Positions 49,212 through 61,734 are shown, numbered from the stretch's first letter. The stretch: DNA of 64,000 nucleotides from Rosellinia necatrix (GCA_021209875.1 JAGYVD010000009.1:1922001-1986000); one strand, 5' to 3'. The notes: generated from the sequence alone by a model not told the origin. Numbers and translations: made by a program.

Positions 49212-51192
49212 TCAGCGGCCGGACAGCCTCTTCTCGAGGGCGCGGAAGGGCAGGTAGAGGAGGGCGGTGACGGCGAAGGCGAGCTCGAAGCCGAGGTCGC
49301 CGGTCCGCTCGGCGATGGGGCCGGTGAACCAGACCTCGGCGATGCCGGGGACGACGAGGGCGAAGCTGAGGGCGGAGGCGGCGAGGGCGGCGGCACCCCA
49401 GGGCAGGCGGGCGGGGTCGTCCCAGGCGCGGCGGTCGTAGGCGTCGTGGCGGGCGCGGCGGAAGAGGAGGTGCTCGGCGGCGACGACGGCGACGAAGGCG
49501 GCGGTCCAGTAGGCGATGAGGGCGATGAAGTACTGCAGGCTGAGGAAGAAGTCAGCGGCGGCGGCGACGGAGACGGGCACCACGACGGCCGTGATGGCGA
49601 CGGAGAAGGCGCACCGCGGCAGCCGCGCGAGCAGCGCCCCCGGCGATGACGACGACGACGATGACGACGACGACGACAACGATGACGATGATGCCAGCAG
49701 CAACTGGCAGTTGAGCGTCATCGAGTACATGGTCCCGGCCATGTTGCCCAGCACGCTTAGCGACAGCACCACCACCACGAACCGCCCGAACCCGCCCGCC
49801 GGCCCCAGCATCGCCGCCAGCACCCCGCCCACCGCGTTCGTCTCGTACCCCCGCTGCCACGCCGGCACCTCGGCGATCGCCCCGCCGATCGCTGCCCCGA
49901 GGACCACCAGCGGGATCGTCGGGGCCGCGAGGCCCGTGAAGCCGTAGAGGAAGAGCCGCCAGCTGCGTGCGTGCGAAACAAAGAAAAGGGAGCGTAAGCG
50001 ACCGAATTTATTTATTTATTTATTTTTTTAAGAAAAAAAAATTTTTTTCTCCCTTTTTTTTTAAAAAAAAAAAAAAAAAACACACATCTATACAGCGAGA
50101 GAGCGGTGAGGGGGTAGGGAGGAGGCCGGTGAAGGAGAAGAAGGGGGAAAGAAGAGTGTTTGTTTTTATGTACCTCGGAAACCGGGGGTTCAGATATGTC
50201 GTGTAGTCGGACGAGAGGGTCGAGAAGGGCATCATGAAGGACGCGATGATCATGCCGAACGAGAGGACGCCGGCGGGCGTGGCGGGCGGCGCCGGGACCT
50301 GGCGGGCGAGCTGGGCGCCGCCGTAGCCGGTGGTGACGGCGATGGCGGCGAGGGCGGGGATCCAGGCGAAGCGGTCGTAGGCGTGCAGGACGTCGTAACC
50401 GCAGAAGGAGATCAGCAGCGACAGGGCGCCGATGAGGACGATGCCGGCGACGGGCGTCAGCGCGCCCGCCGACACGGCCGACAGGCACTGGCCGCCGACG
50501 ACGCAGCTGATGACGCAGAAGCCCGTCATCGTCGCCAGGTTCAGCACCACCGGCACCGCCGCCCCGTACCGCCCGAAGCTGAACCGCGCCTGCACCATCT
50601 GCCGCATCCCCGTCTTCGGGCCCAGCGTGCCGAGGTACGCCGGCGCCGCCGCCGTCAGCAGGCAGAAGAACGTCGCCACCAGCGCGCAGTCGCGCAGCCC
50701 GAGGCCGTACGTCGGGCCCAGCATCCCGAACGTGATCGGAAGGAGGTTGATGTTCATGCAGAAGAATATCGAGAACTTCCAACACCGGGGCGTTAGTGTA
50801 GTGTACTTCTGTTCCCGGCTACCCCCGTATCCATCTATATGACAGAGACAGGCCTAGGCACAGAAGGAAAACCCTTCAGGGAGGGAGGGGAAGGGGAAGG
50901 AGAACCGTTCCTCCGCCCAGCCATCGAAAAGTAAGACGATAGACCCCCAATATTGACTCACGTAAGTAGAATATTGAGTCGAGGTCCGCTCTTCCAGCGG
51001 CACGGGCAACACGCCACGAAGTTCCACGGGCCCGGCCGATAAGTATTTGAGGACCGTGGCCCGTAGACCCCGCGGCGGGGTTGGGTCGCTCTGTGCGCCG
51101 TCGCCGTTCACGCCCTTCTCTGAATCCTCGGGGTCGTCTGGCACGGCATTGTGTGAGCTACCTGGCTGCGTCGGTAGCGAAGCCGTCATCAT
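49212..51192 (-). CDS. NCS1 purine-cytosine-type permease (FCY2/TPN1-like)
   Basis: Three exons, 51192-50962, 50775-50174 and 49962-49212, with introns of 186 and 211 bp, give 527 residues, close to yeast Fcy2. The N-terminus starts MMTASLPTQPG; the second ATG at 51189 is equally possible. Conserved blocks are GVLPVPLEERTSTQYSTYFS, MNINLLPITFGMLGPTYGLG, LGPKTGMRQMVQARFSFGRY, DYTTYLNPRFPSWRLFLYGF and AVGGVLAAMLGPAGGFGRFV. These are the NCS1 segments around TM1, TM3 and TM8, and about 12 hydrophobic segments are present. The family imports purines, cytosine or related vitamins with protons. An unusual Ser run (LASSSSLSSS...SPGALLARL) interrupts a loop before TM9-TM10. The coding sequence is very GC-rich compared with neighbours. 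Confidence 0.92.
49646..49694 (-). repeat. In-frame GAC/GAT triplet tract coding poly-serine
   Basis: About 16 GAC/GAT triplets on the plus strand read TCG/TCA/TCC (Ser) on the coding strand of the NCS1 permease gene. It stays in frame and lies in a predicted inter-membrane loop. Confidence 0.85.
50008..50082. repeat. Homopolymer cluster in intron 2 of the NCS1 gene
   Basis: TTTATT repeats, then runs of A, T, T and A (for example an 18-A run near 50063-50080) inside the 211-bp intron (50173-49963). The A9/T7 and T9/A18 blocks can pair as hairpins. Confidence 0.8.
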
Positions 51193-52535
51193 AAGAAAAT
51201 ATCTCCTGCGGTTAGGTCAAATCCTGTGACCCTGTGCGCGCCAATATCCAGGAATCGTTGACGGGCTCTGCAGTTTTTCAAAAGGCACCGGTGACGTCAG
51301 TAGGGCGTACTTCAGATATACAGATAATTGGTTTGATGGTCGGTCGTGTGGCGGTAGATTTGCTTCGAGCATGGTATACAGAAACATGTGGAAGCAGTGC
51401 CCGAATAAGACAACTCGAATGAGACACTCGGTGCGGTCCGCATGGCCATCGGCAGTTTCTAGCTCTGAAATGATAAGAGGGCCAAACTAGTGGTCACCGT
51501 ATATCGGCGCTACCCAGGTATCATCTATCTCCCTGCATCCCTGCTCGAGGTAATGCTACCTCACTTGTCCCTCACCGTCGTGCAATTATCTCCAATAGCG
51601 AGCCACGGCCCCGACGAGAGAGATATGGGTGATAATAGGGTGGTGTGCCGGCCCACTCCGCCACGAGAAGCAGACGCAAGTGGTTGTCATCAGCAAATTA
51701 AAGCAAATCGAACAAATCGGTAACCAAGCCGAGTGATAACAAAGATATCCAGGCGCCTGCTACGGAGCCATCAATCTTGATTGCGGGTCTATTTCGAGCT
51801 ATCGTGTAGACTTTAGGTTGGCATTGTCGAATGAGAAACTCGGAGTGCATCATCGATAGCTAAATAGAGATATACCTTTATATAATACCAAATGCCATTC
51901 TTAAACGCCCGTCCAGCATTTAGTCGTTCGGCAATAACTAAATAATTTCGCGGGGCAGAGATAACATGAAAGCATTTGGCTGGCAGGGCGGAAGTAGTAA
52001 TAAAGGGAACCCTACTTGCAGACGCCACAATGGCCGCAGACCTATTGCGTCCTAATAATGGATTTCTATACCCGACATGCGCAGTTTTCACCAAGTATTT
52101 AACTGTTAGAGCAATGTTAGTGCTGTGAAGGCCGTTGGGGATGAATATATAACTATGTGTTACAGCTCGTCTTATGCTATTTGTAGCTTTTATTACACAA
52201 ATAAAACCAGCCCGGTTGTGGCACAAGGCGTGGTTAGTAGAGAAGAAGAAGCTCAAGCCCAAGAGTCGTTGTACCATGGGGTTTTCAAATGTGCCGCTCA
52301 ACGATATTCTCCTAGAACTCCTCGCGACGAAGCCTGAATCAAACAACGGTGCCGCTTAACCAAACTGTCTTTTCAATTACCCGAATGGCATATTCCGGGA
52401 CTACCTCTTCAAGTAGGGAGGGTAGAGGCCCTGCTTAAATCCTGGGAGCTTCGTATAGGGCGATATTTCCGGTCGGTTGGTTATAGCCTGGTAGGCCATA
52501 GATAGCAAAGGCATAGCACTACCGACATCCAGAAG
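51193..52535. other. Intergenic region between the NCS1 gene and the next minus-strand gene
   Basis: No gene is supported. One minus-strand frame (52346-51813) stays open for 178 codons but begins with TTG, has no early ATG and no recognisable features. The region includes the NCS1 promoter (just above 51192). Confidence 0.45.
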
Positions 52536-52612
52536 TTAGCTATCGTTAGAGATGGTGTCATCTTTCAATATTTTTGGGAACACAAAATACAACAACGCAC
52601 TCGAAGGCTTAG

Positions 52613-54169
52613 TTAGAGCAACGAGCTGAAAATAGAGGGAAATAATTGAATAAATGAATGGGGGAAAAGAAAATTCATACTTCTCAGATGTGGACAAAAG
52701 TGATGCATCGCGGACTGTAATCTCACGCTTGATGACTCTGCTCCATTTATTCGATGGTTCCCTATAAGGGCGGCCGACAAGGTGAGTCACGCAGCGATGC
52801 TTATGCTCCGAGACAGCAGTATCAAAGCTTTTGTTGAGCCTATTAAACCCGCTGTAGAAGTGGTCATCAATGTGCCGTGTGCGTTTGGCCCAGAATTCCT
52901 CATCTTGAGCTGCATATGTGCTAGGGTGTGATGTGGCCCCCTCTAGGCGTTCGAGGTCCCAATGGCGAGAAACCGCTATTGTGTTCATGTTAAAGTTCAA
53001 AGGAAGACCTCGGGGATAGAACTGGCGTGCCTCCTCTATTGAAAGGGTATCGACGACGTATGGATTAGCCTCCTGACTATCGTCCTCGGTAAGCGTGGAC
53101 GAGGAACTTTCACTAGTGCAAGAGGGAGCAGTATGGTGCTGAGTAGAATCCAGGCGAGCATGATAGGGGTTTATCATCGGGTCTTCATCATCGAAGTCCC
53201 GAACTCTCTGGAGTATATCCTGATCGAATGTCGTTGGTCTGAATTGCCGGACACCAGGTGGCCCAGCGGTTAAGGGTGCAGGTGCGCCATGAGGCACTGT
53301 AGGCATGTACATGGTGGTGTCTGAGGGCGACATAAAAAGCTCTGCATCTGCACTGTTGGGGTTCGGTTGCCCACACGAGACACGGAGCTAAGATGTGTCA
53401 GTCACGAAATTTGTTAGCCGTAGCAGAAAATCAAGAGACTTACGCCTGTAGTCGGGGCTGGATGCGGACGGTGGGAAGCGAGAACCTTCTGCGCAGCTCG
53501 TTGCATCGGGTTAGGGTACGAAGCTAAGTTTGTCAAGCTGTTGAAGCCCATAGCCGATATAGGTTTTGTATCGGTGCTATCACTCTCGTGATCTGAGGTA
53601 GTGTCCGTCTTAGCATACAAGCTGGAGCTATCTCTCCCGGTGAGATCGCTTGTGAAAGCATCAATACTATTAGCCGTCTGATCCCCAAGGTATTGTGCCA
53701 TATTGGCCATGCCGTAGGTCGGCGAGGGCAGAGACTGCGGTACGTTTGGGCTTGTGTGCGTATTGCGAAATGCTGGAAACGACGGCAAGGTTTGTATTTC
53801 TTGCCGAGCTATGGCTGCAGCCGAAGTGACAGAATTGGAATCAAAGCGGGCCGGGCTTATTGCTCGGTCGGAATTTTGTTGTAAGGGGGTGTACTGCAGC
53901 TGGGATGGGCCGATGGCTGGTTCACTCCTGTAGGGGAAGAGGGGCTTGGAATTGCGGCCGCGGCGGATAGGCGGTTGAAGAGGCTGCGTCTGTGGGTTGT
54001 AGACGGAACCGACGGTGGTATATTGGCGAGTAGGCGTAGATTGCTGGGTTGGCCCTGAATAGCTTTGGCGTAGCTGAGGTGGTTGCGATGCTTGCGATGA
54101 CCGCAACTGTTGCAGTGAATATTCGGCCGTGGATGGCGCTAGGCTCTCAATTCCCTTAGGCTCCATCAT
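52613..54169 (-). CDS. Unrecognised Ser/Pro-rich protein with a conserved-looking C-terminal domain
   Basis: Exon 1 is 54169-53444, starting at the first in-frame ATG (MMEPKGIESL). A 56-bp intron follows (GTAAGT...CTTAG), then exon 2 from 53387. A third exon, 52625-52613, follows if the T-rich 55-bp segment 52680-52626 (GTATGA...TTTTCAG) is an intron. That gives 481 residues ending TSENSLL; without it the frame runs to 52536 (525 residues). Residues 1-230 are Gln/Ser/Pro-rich and probably disordered. The C-terminal part looks folded: EEARQFYPRGLPLNFNMNTI, RHWDLERLEG, DEEFWAKRTRHIDDHFYSGF and KWSRVIKREITVRDASLLST. I do not recognise the family. The frame is open upstream of 54169 to a TGA, so an upstream exon is possible. 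Confidence 0.7.
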
Positions 54170-57100
54170 GTCTGAATCATCTGCTGAACGGCCGTTAATA
54201 GCTGATAAACACTTGGTATCACGGCCTTTGGGCCCACACAAGGCAAAGGGTTGCACCAACTTGGCTGATGGGAGCAGCCGTCAGGGCGGCTTGCGAACTG
54301 AGGGGGCGATGCGAGTATAGAGTGAATGATGGGGGGCGGGGTTCTCTATCTTTCGTACCTAGTGAATAAGATCCATATAGAGATAGGAGTCAGAACTGAC
54401 ATGTGCTGTGCAGAGGTACCCGTTTTAATAGCGACTACCTGGTATTCACAATAACGCACGATACTATCTGGAGAGGCACCGAGGGAGGAAGAAGTGAATG
54501 GACACTAGGTAGGACTTGGAGATGGGATGGGTAGGTAGTGGCCTAGAGCTATATGGCCAGGTACCTACTTCGAGTAGGTATGTATAGGAATGGCGGTGAA
54601 TTAGGAAGGAGGGCTGAACTGCGGCACACAGCTAAGTTCAAAGAGAAATACTTGCTTAGCAAGTACCTGGTAGATATCAGTTGTTGCTGTCGTTTGATTA
54701 GGTGCCTGCTTAGTTCCCAAGGCATTTTTCCTTTACAGGCCGGGAAAGTACGTGCGTAGCTATTAGACTGGAGCCGCGCGCTTGCCTCCAGCTTGCCACG
54801 TAAACTGCAACTGCCTACCAAACCCACTGATATTTCTGCGAGGAAATCGCGGTGGCTGCCTAGATGGCCTCTACATTGTTGTTCCACAACATCTAAGAAT
54901 TAGAAAAAAAAACGGGGAGTACCTATCTACAAGTACCGGCGACTACCATTAGTATTAGACCGATTACTGGTGGTGTCTTGTACTAACATGCATACACTCC
55001 AAGTACTAGAAAAAGTTCGGATGACCTCATGGTCGTCGGTGTGATACTTCGAAGAGACATGTTGGCTTAGGCATCCCATATCAACTCAAATTTGAGTTTG
55101 GTTCGTTTGCCTTGCTGTCTTGCGTCTTGGATAAGTAGTTACTCAATAGCGGCAACCAAAACTGTTTAGGTGCTTAAGGTATGTGAAAACCTTTCTAGTA
55201 ATTTGTCTAGGTCATATTATACTGTCAATAGGCCTACCTACATTTATTTCTTGTTTCCCCCGTACACTTCCCCACTGTCTAAATGATATCACCTTCATAC
55301 CAACATTATATAAAATAAAGACCAGTTATTATAGTAACAGGAAATTTTCCGTAGCTTCTCAAGCAGCCTTGTACTGAGAATTGCAATAGGTGGGAGATGT
55401 CCTTTGTATAAAGCCTGATAACGGGCTGTGTGCTTAATAACGCATAGTTATTTGAGCACTTAGTATCTATCTGCTGAGGCATCTTCCCATTGTTATATTA
55501 CCTTATCGATCATCTTAGAACCAAGCTAGTACCAAATTGACCATAAAGTTACCGGAAGTTCTATAAGATCGCGGGAAGAAACACGGTTGTAGTAGATCCT
55601 AAAGGTGTTTTTAATCCAATCTTGCTATTAATGCAATAATGAATATGGAACTGTGTGATTTCTTGACAAGAATACGATTGCCTCTTAAAATTCTCTCAGT
55701 TTTGGATTTGACTACTGTCAAAAACAATGACTTGGTGGTGGGAAACGGGGATTTGGATTCGACACAATAAATGTAATCAAAACTATGAAACTATGAAATC
55801 ATATTTATTGGTGGAAAATTATAAAGTATAGTCTCCAGTTACTTGTTTATATGTAATTTATGTATCCTATATTAACCTGAGATCGCTCTAAAGAACAAAA
55901 TAACATAGAACGCATTTTAACTCAGACCTTTTGAAATCTGTATTTTCGCTGTCCATAGAGATTACAAGCAAAGGGACAGGCCTAAGTTATTACGTCCTTG
56001 TGTTAGGAGATCAGCTATGACTATGTGTATTCCAGAATTGAGACAATGCCATTATTATCTATTAGCTCGTCATATCTGTGGAATTTCTGTAGATACTTAG
56101 TTACGTTTATCAATGACATGTTTAAATTTCGTGTACTGGTAAATGTTATTTTCTAGTATGATATGTGAGAACACTACCTAATATTCCCGTCCCACAACTT
56201 ACTGTGCTTTCATACCTTTGATTACCCGCGATCGCTGGCGTAGTGTGGGATATTATTCTAACTTACTTTTAGTTCTGTCAGGGTATTGCTACAGGTTATT
56301 ATACATGGATTCTATTCAAAGAGAAGGGCTATTATTCTAGTCATTTGCTTAAAGCAGTGTCTATCAACGCCATGGTAGATCGTGGGTGGCCACATGAATT
56401 AGTGTACGCGGGTCCCAAACCCTTTGGGCTTTATCACTTGCACCAATACCTTCCTAAGGATAGGGGGTTCAGGCTCGTGCTAGTGTTTGGCACTGCACTA
56501 GAATCTGCCGTCAGCCACGGTGGCGATTTTTGCCAGCCAATACGCGTAGGTAATCCCTGTGTCTGTGTCTCATGCAGTCTCTCCCCCTGGAAGATGAGAT
56601 TAAAATAGTGTGCTGAGTTGAAACCTCGACACCTGGCCTAATCATCCAGCTTCATTGGCTATCTTCTAGAACACCCTTGGAAGCTTACCCTGTCGAATGA
56701 GCCAAGCCCCCAGAGACCCCAATAATATGTAGGGAATGGGATGGGAGGTTATAGCTGCGTAATCCCCCTTTCCGTCCTCCTCACTCGGACCACTACTACT
56801 CTACTAGAGATGCTTTGCATATTTAGTGCTTGCCGTACAAGCCTATTGGCCAGGTGCACTACGAGGAAGGGTTTGCGGCTGGCTTTCCGCCATCCCGCAC
56901 ATAGCATCTTCGCGCCTTGGTTGGCTGAATGCTACTGGCCCGCTAGCATGGGATTGAGCATGAGTTGAGGATTGCCTCACTAAGCGCTTTGTCTGAGAAT
57001 ATGTGATTAAAACAAAGGAGGGGGGCTGGTATATAGGAAGCCTAACGGCCACCTGAAGGTTCCGGTATCCCATCCCCCGCTGAGTCGTATGCGGTACACC

Positions 57101-58600
57101 GGTATCCAACAAGACCTGTGAGGTTCCCGGGCGGATAGCGGCGGGAGGGAGAAGGGATGCGTGCCATTCGCTCGAGATACTGCGCTGGGGTCGCTTGTAG
57201 TAGCCGTGGGCCCGTATTGTAAGCTCGAAACGGAGTGGTGTCGAGAGAGTAGGTCCTACAAGAGAACCCTGGAAGGGGCACTGCCACCAACTCGCGGAGA
57301 CGAAACTATAGTCTCACCCCGCCGAACAGCTTGCGGCGCCCGAGCTATGGGGATAAGTTCGGGGATATCTTGATCCTGACATACGGGGAAGAGACTGCAT
57401 GCCCTAGGTGATTTTCCAGCTCCTGCAACCCCTGCAGAAAATGGGCGATTGCGACATCACCGAGGCGGCATTAGACTAGCACAATGCCGCGTGGTCGATG
57501 ATTGATGCCGAGGATGCTAGACGCAGAAATACCCGCCTGCCAATTTTGGACAAGATATTACGTCGAGACTTGGCCCAAGGCTGCTTACCATTGGGAGCCG
57601 GCCTTCGGCATCTATTCCTCACTCCAAGTGCGGCTAGGGCTGCTTGTTCATGTGCGGTTGGTGAGGTAGCAATTAGGTCCTTCTTCGGCCGGCTTCGACA
57701 GCTTCGGCTCGTCTAGGTGGCGTTACGAAGCATTAGATGCCACCACGGCAGAGCCCTAGGGCAGACGAGAGGCATGGTAGCCATCAGTCCGGGGGTCGGT
57801 TCCTGCCCCCAGGCACACGTTAGGGTCTATCTGTCCCCGAGCCCTCTCCACTCTGGCCAGGACATGTCTGGGTCTCTGACGTGTGTAGAGGGCATCTCCG
57901 TCCTACCCCGGTCTGAGCAATGTGACAACCGGCTTATTTAGCGAGGAACTAGACGATGCAGAAGTCGGAACCGAGCTTGGCGAGAACCCAAGACAGCATC
58001 CGGCTGTAGGCGAGAAACACGGCCTCTCGGGTCCTGTAAACCGTGGTGGTGGTTTTTCTGGTTGTGGGGATGGCCACCACGGCGCAATCAGCAATGTGTC
58101 CTTTTTATATTACAGTCGGGCGACCTTGGCCCAGGTCGGGAAACTGAAGCAGCCGCCTCGTGCTTCACCAGGCGCTGCACAGGTGCAGGCCCAGCCTATC
58201 CCGGATGGATCAAAGCGCGCAAGCTCAGCTGGGGCCCTGGAATGCCGTTGGGGTATGGAGTACGTTACGACATCAGTGGCCGTCCGATGCGACGGCGTAG
58301 GCCGTCCGGGTAGCAGTTGAAGACGATTCTAGGACGAAGAAAACCGGACTGGCGAAGGCCATCCGTGCCCCTTTTTTTATTATCAAACGATGCAACAACA
58401 TCAAAGAACGAAAAGAGGAAGAGGGAATGGAAGGGCAGGAGCGGAAAGGAAATGGAACGAGTGGAAGGGTGGTGGGGTTCGATTGGTGATCGAAGGCGGG
58501 TCTAGAGATGGCGTACCTAGTTACCAGGTAACTAACTTTCTGCAGTTCTAGGCACTGTCGTTCGTGTTGCCCAATTTTCAATATATTCGCAATAATTGGC
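54170..58600. other. Long region without a supported gene
   Basis: Composition is ordinary (near 45-55 percent GC) but open frames are short and overlap in phase. A frame of about 106 codons from near 56293 to TAA 56605-56607 (GIATGYYTWILFKEKGYY, then AGPKPFGLYHLHQYLPKDRGF) reads like protein. It has no early ATG and starts next to a TAG that could be a splice acceptor. 57922-58320 has a long frame of doubtful character. Palindromic CAGGTACCTACTTCGAGTAGG lies near 54560-54580. A gene with several short exons could have been missed. Confidence 0.35.
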
Positions 58601-60262
58601 GTCTACGGTGTGGATTGCAGCATACCATCGACGTCATAACACCATACCTCTTCATTCTTTCGTTTCTTCTCGCTCTTTTTATTATTATTATTATTATTAA
58701 TGATTATTTATTTATCTATTTATTTACTTAGTTAGTCGACTAGTTATCGATGCGTTTATTCTCCCTCTCCCCTCTCTTTTATCCATTGTGCTGAGATTCA
58801 AACAGAACCAACGTCGATGCGCAAACTATTAATAGTTAAAAGCGCAGTCGTAACCCAATCAGATATGGGAATGGATATCGACTTAACAAGTTGCCGAACG
58901 TCCCGCGGGCCTAAGGGAACCACATGACGGGAAGAATAACGTGTTGTGGTATAATATACTCGAGCGGGTTGGTATTATACCTGGGTAGCCCTTCAACTCC
59001 CCACATCGTTAATTTATCTTCTTGTAACGTCGTAGTTGATATCGTTGCGGAAGTATATTTCTAGGTTCTGCAATACAACCTTACAATAAGTATGGATCAG
59101 ACATGCACACTCTCATTTTGGGTAACTTGATCACAGGCTTGCTTACCACGACGAACGCTACTGTACTCAATCTTCGGACTGGTTATGCCAACCTACATTT
59201 CGTGTCTAGGTATATACATACAATTAATTACTGAACTAAGTGAGGCATCTGAAGAACTAAATAGTAAATAAATGAGAGATGCGTACTATTACTACACTAG
59301 GTACCTATTAGACGTTAATACTACTACTACTACTACACTAGGTACCTAAGATAACATGGATCTCGAGCTCAAGGTTCTAGGTACCACCTACAATACAGTA
59401 TTGTGCAGGATGGCGGCTTCTCCCGCCATGCGATAACGGCCAAGGTCAGGTCCGGGGAACTCTGGGTAGGTACTTAACTAGTACAGGCGACACCGGTAAC
59501 TGCATGGATATGGCGAAGGTTCCGGGGGTCTAGGTCAGTAGCGCGAATCATGGCCCCAGACAGCTTCACAAAAGCGGGCTGGATCAAGATTGCTAGTCCG
59601 TTTTAAGTTAGTATACTATGCCCTCCCCCCGTTGCCTGCCCCCGCCTTAGGACTTATGGCTACAACGGAGCCAGAATCCATGACCTTTCTGCACGAGCTG
59701 CTGCACGGTCTAGAATAGATCAGAGGATGATCGGTGGAGCGAAGCGGTTGCTCAAGTCAGAGCCGTCCGGCCTTGTCTGGAAGCCCGGTAGTCAAATTAG
59801 TCCTCATCTGCTTCATGCCTCCCGTCACCTTTCAACTCTTACTGATACGAGTACCCTTCGACATAGCCAAGACCAAACCACCACATTGTGACCTCCTTAT
59901 TTCGGCCTGAGGGCAAGGTATCCCACGTTTTGCCCTGGTTGACCCTCTTGCCACGGACTTTTACCACGTACTTTTACCAGTGCTACCCAGAGGCGTATCT
60001 GCCCAGGCAGCCCACCTAGGTCTACTCCTACCGTAAGGATCGAGGGTAATAGAAACGCAGATCGTTGCTAGCTGGGAAAGGCGACGACACACACACAACA
60101 CATCCACACATCCACACATACACACATACACACATACATACACATTTAGACACACACACACACACGCACACACACACGCACAACATCCTCCAACCCACAC
60201 ACGTATACATCCCACCCACACGGACGCACACACACACACACACACACACATACACATACACA

Positions 60263-60297
<35 letters not shown>

Positions 60298-60544
60298 ATA
60301 CGTCGAATCATCGTCCACGTAGTTTCTCTCCTCTCCCCTATACCTTTCTCGTCTGCCGAATACCTCTTTTCTCACTTTCTCGTGCCGATCCCCTTCTTCC
60401 CCGGGCTTCGTCCCTCGAACCAACCACCCGCCACCCATATACACCTCGGTTGCTTATTATACAGCCTTGTCTGCCGTCTTTGTTCCAGCCTAGGCACATC
60501 TTCCTAACCCAGAAGCCTCGAGCAAAACCACCCCATTCACCGCC
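58601..60544. promoter_or_regulatory. Upstream region and 5' leader of the bZIP gene
   Basis: Contains ATTATT microsatellite (58679-58700), clusters of CTAGGTACCTA motifs (59296-59350), an AGACGTTAA-(CTA)n repeat (59310-59340), long CA repeats (60087-60265) and a GGCACA tandem (60266-60298). A pyrimidine-rich tract (60318-60420) with many CT steps follows, as commonly found near fungal transcription starts. The translation start context is CACCGCCATGG at 60539-60548. Confidence 0.5.
60087..60298. repeat. CA and GGCACA microsatellite block in the bZIP gene leader
   Basis: Broken (CA)n runs with TACA and CGCA interruptions, then five to six units of GGCACA. The block lies 250-460 bp before the start codon, so it is either promoter or 5' UTR sequence. 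Confidence 0.9.
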
Positions 60545-61734
60545 ATGGACTTTTCTCATAATTACTTCAGCGGAGCTCAGTCTTACCAGTTCATGGGCAT
60601 CCCGCCTCTGCCGGCCTCTCATTCCAATTCGGCCACTCCCGATGATTTCAACCAGAGTAGCCACAGCAATCACAGCCAGCAATCTCCTCATGTGCGTCTC
60701 CCCCCTTTGCTCTACCTCGCCTTTACAGTTGGCCTTGTGTCACACCGTATTGGGGATTCACGACCAACCTTCGTCTTCTTACGCTTCATAGGAGATATAC
60801 GAGTCTTTCCCGAATCACGATCAGTTCCAACAGACGTTCGAGCAGTACCCTACATTCAATCACCATAATCAAGCCTTCCCTGGCCCGCCGGGGCCCCCTA
60901 CACCGCCCAACATTCCATTGAATGGCCAGAACCATACGGGTATGAACGGCTCGCTTCAAGTGAAAAATGGCCCGGCCGATATGCTACCTCTGGCTAAACC
61001 GGACCCAGATACGAACCGGCAAACTGGTTCGAATTCGGAAGAAGATGACCTAAGTCCGGCCCAGTCGCGTCGCAAAGCCCAGAACAGAGCTGCGTGAGTG
61101 GCGCTTCCTTCTCCACGCCCCGTTCGGTTTATGGGGCATCGCAATAGCAAGATACAAGTGCTGGGCGTCGATGGGGATTGATGTTTCTGGTTCAGTGCTG
61201 ACGGCCGTCTCATCTAGCCAACGCGCATTTCGCGAACGCAAGGAGCGACACGTCAAAGACCTCGAGGCAAAACTTGCTAGCCTGGAGGCAGCCCAATCCC
61301 TGACGGCGACGGAGAACGAGAAACTACGACGTGAGATGCAGAAAATGAGCACCGAAAACGAGATCTTGCGGGCAACTTCAACTGTGCATGCGCAACACAA
61401 CGGTTCTATATCTCCAGTCACCGACATTACGACGGGACCCATGCAGTACAATCCCACCGAGTTTTATTCCGATCTACTACAAAACCACGCCAACAAGACC
61501 CCCAGCCATCGTATTGTTGAGTCCGGGGGGGAACGCCTCCTGGCCGCTGGTGCCACCTGGGACTACATCATCAGCCACGACCTGTTCAAGAAGGGCCTAG
61601 TCGACGTGGCCGATGTGAGCGAGCGCCTTAAGTGCCAGGCCAAGTGTGACGGCCAGGGTCCTGTCTTCGAAGAGCGTGCCGTCTTAAAGGCTATCATGGA
61701 TAGTGTCGCGAGCGGTAGCGATGAGCTCTTATGA
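60545..61734 (+). CDS. AP-1-like (Yap/Pap1 family) bZIP transcription factor
   Basis: Three exons, 60545-60691, 60792-61093 and 61218-61734 (introns 100 and 124 bp), give 321 residues. The basic region SRRKAQNRAAQRAFRERKER has the Yap/Pap1 signature N-R-A-A-Q-R-A-F-R (Asn147 to Arg155) and is split by intron 2 between the two Ala codons. A leucine-zipper-like coiled coil follows (LEAKLASLEAAQSL, NEKLRREMQKMSTENEIL). The C-terminal WDYIISHDLFKKGLVDVADV, then RLKCQAKCDGQGPVFEERAV, resembles the C-terminal cysteine-rich domain of Yap1/Pap1 but with Cys spaced C-x3-C. In that family the domain senses oxidants by controlling nuclear export; here this role is inferred. Too little is conserved to name an ortholog. 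Confidence 0.88.

Noticed and set aside
49552..49860. Long overlapping frames within the NCS1 exons (also 50012-50785 and 50383-50842)
   Set aside because: Shadows of a GC-rich coding sequence; Arg/Ala/Gly-rich and out of frame with the conserved transporter blocks.
51813..52346. Minus-strand frame of 178 codons
   Set aside because: No ATG near the start, no recognisable domain or repeat, and no splice logic. Kept only as a note in the intergenic entry.
57922..58320. Plus-strand frame of 132 codons
   Set aside because: Begins with GTG, and composition and overlapping frames in other phases do not support a gene.
59961..60444. Cysteine/valine-rich frames across the CA repeats
   Set aside because: Translation of microsatellite DNA on both strands.
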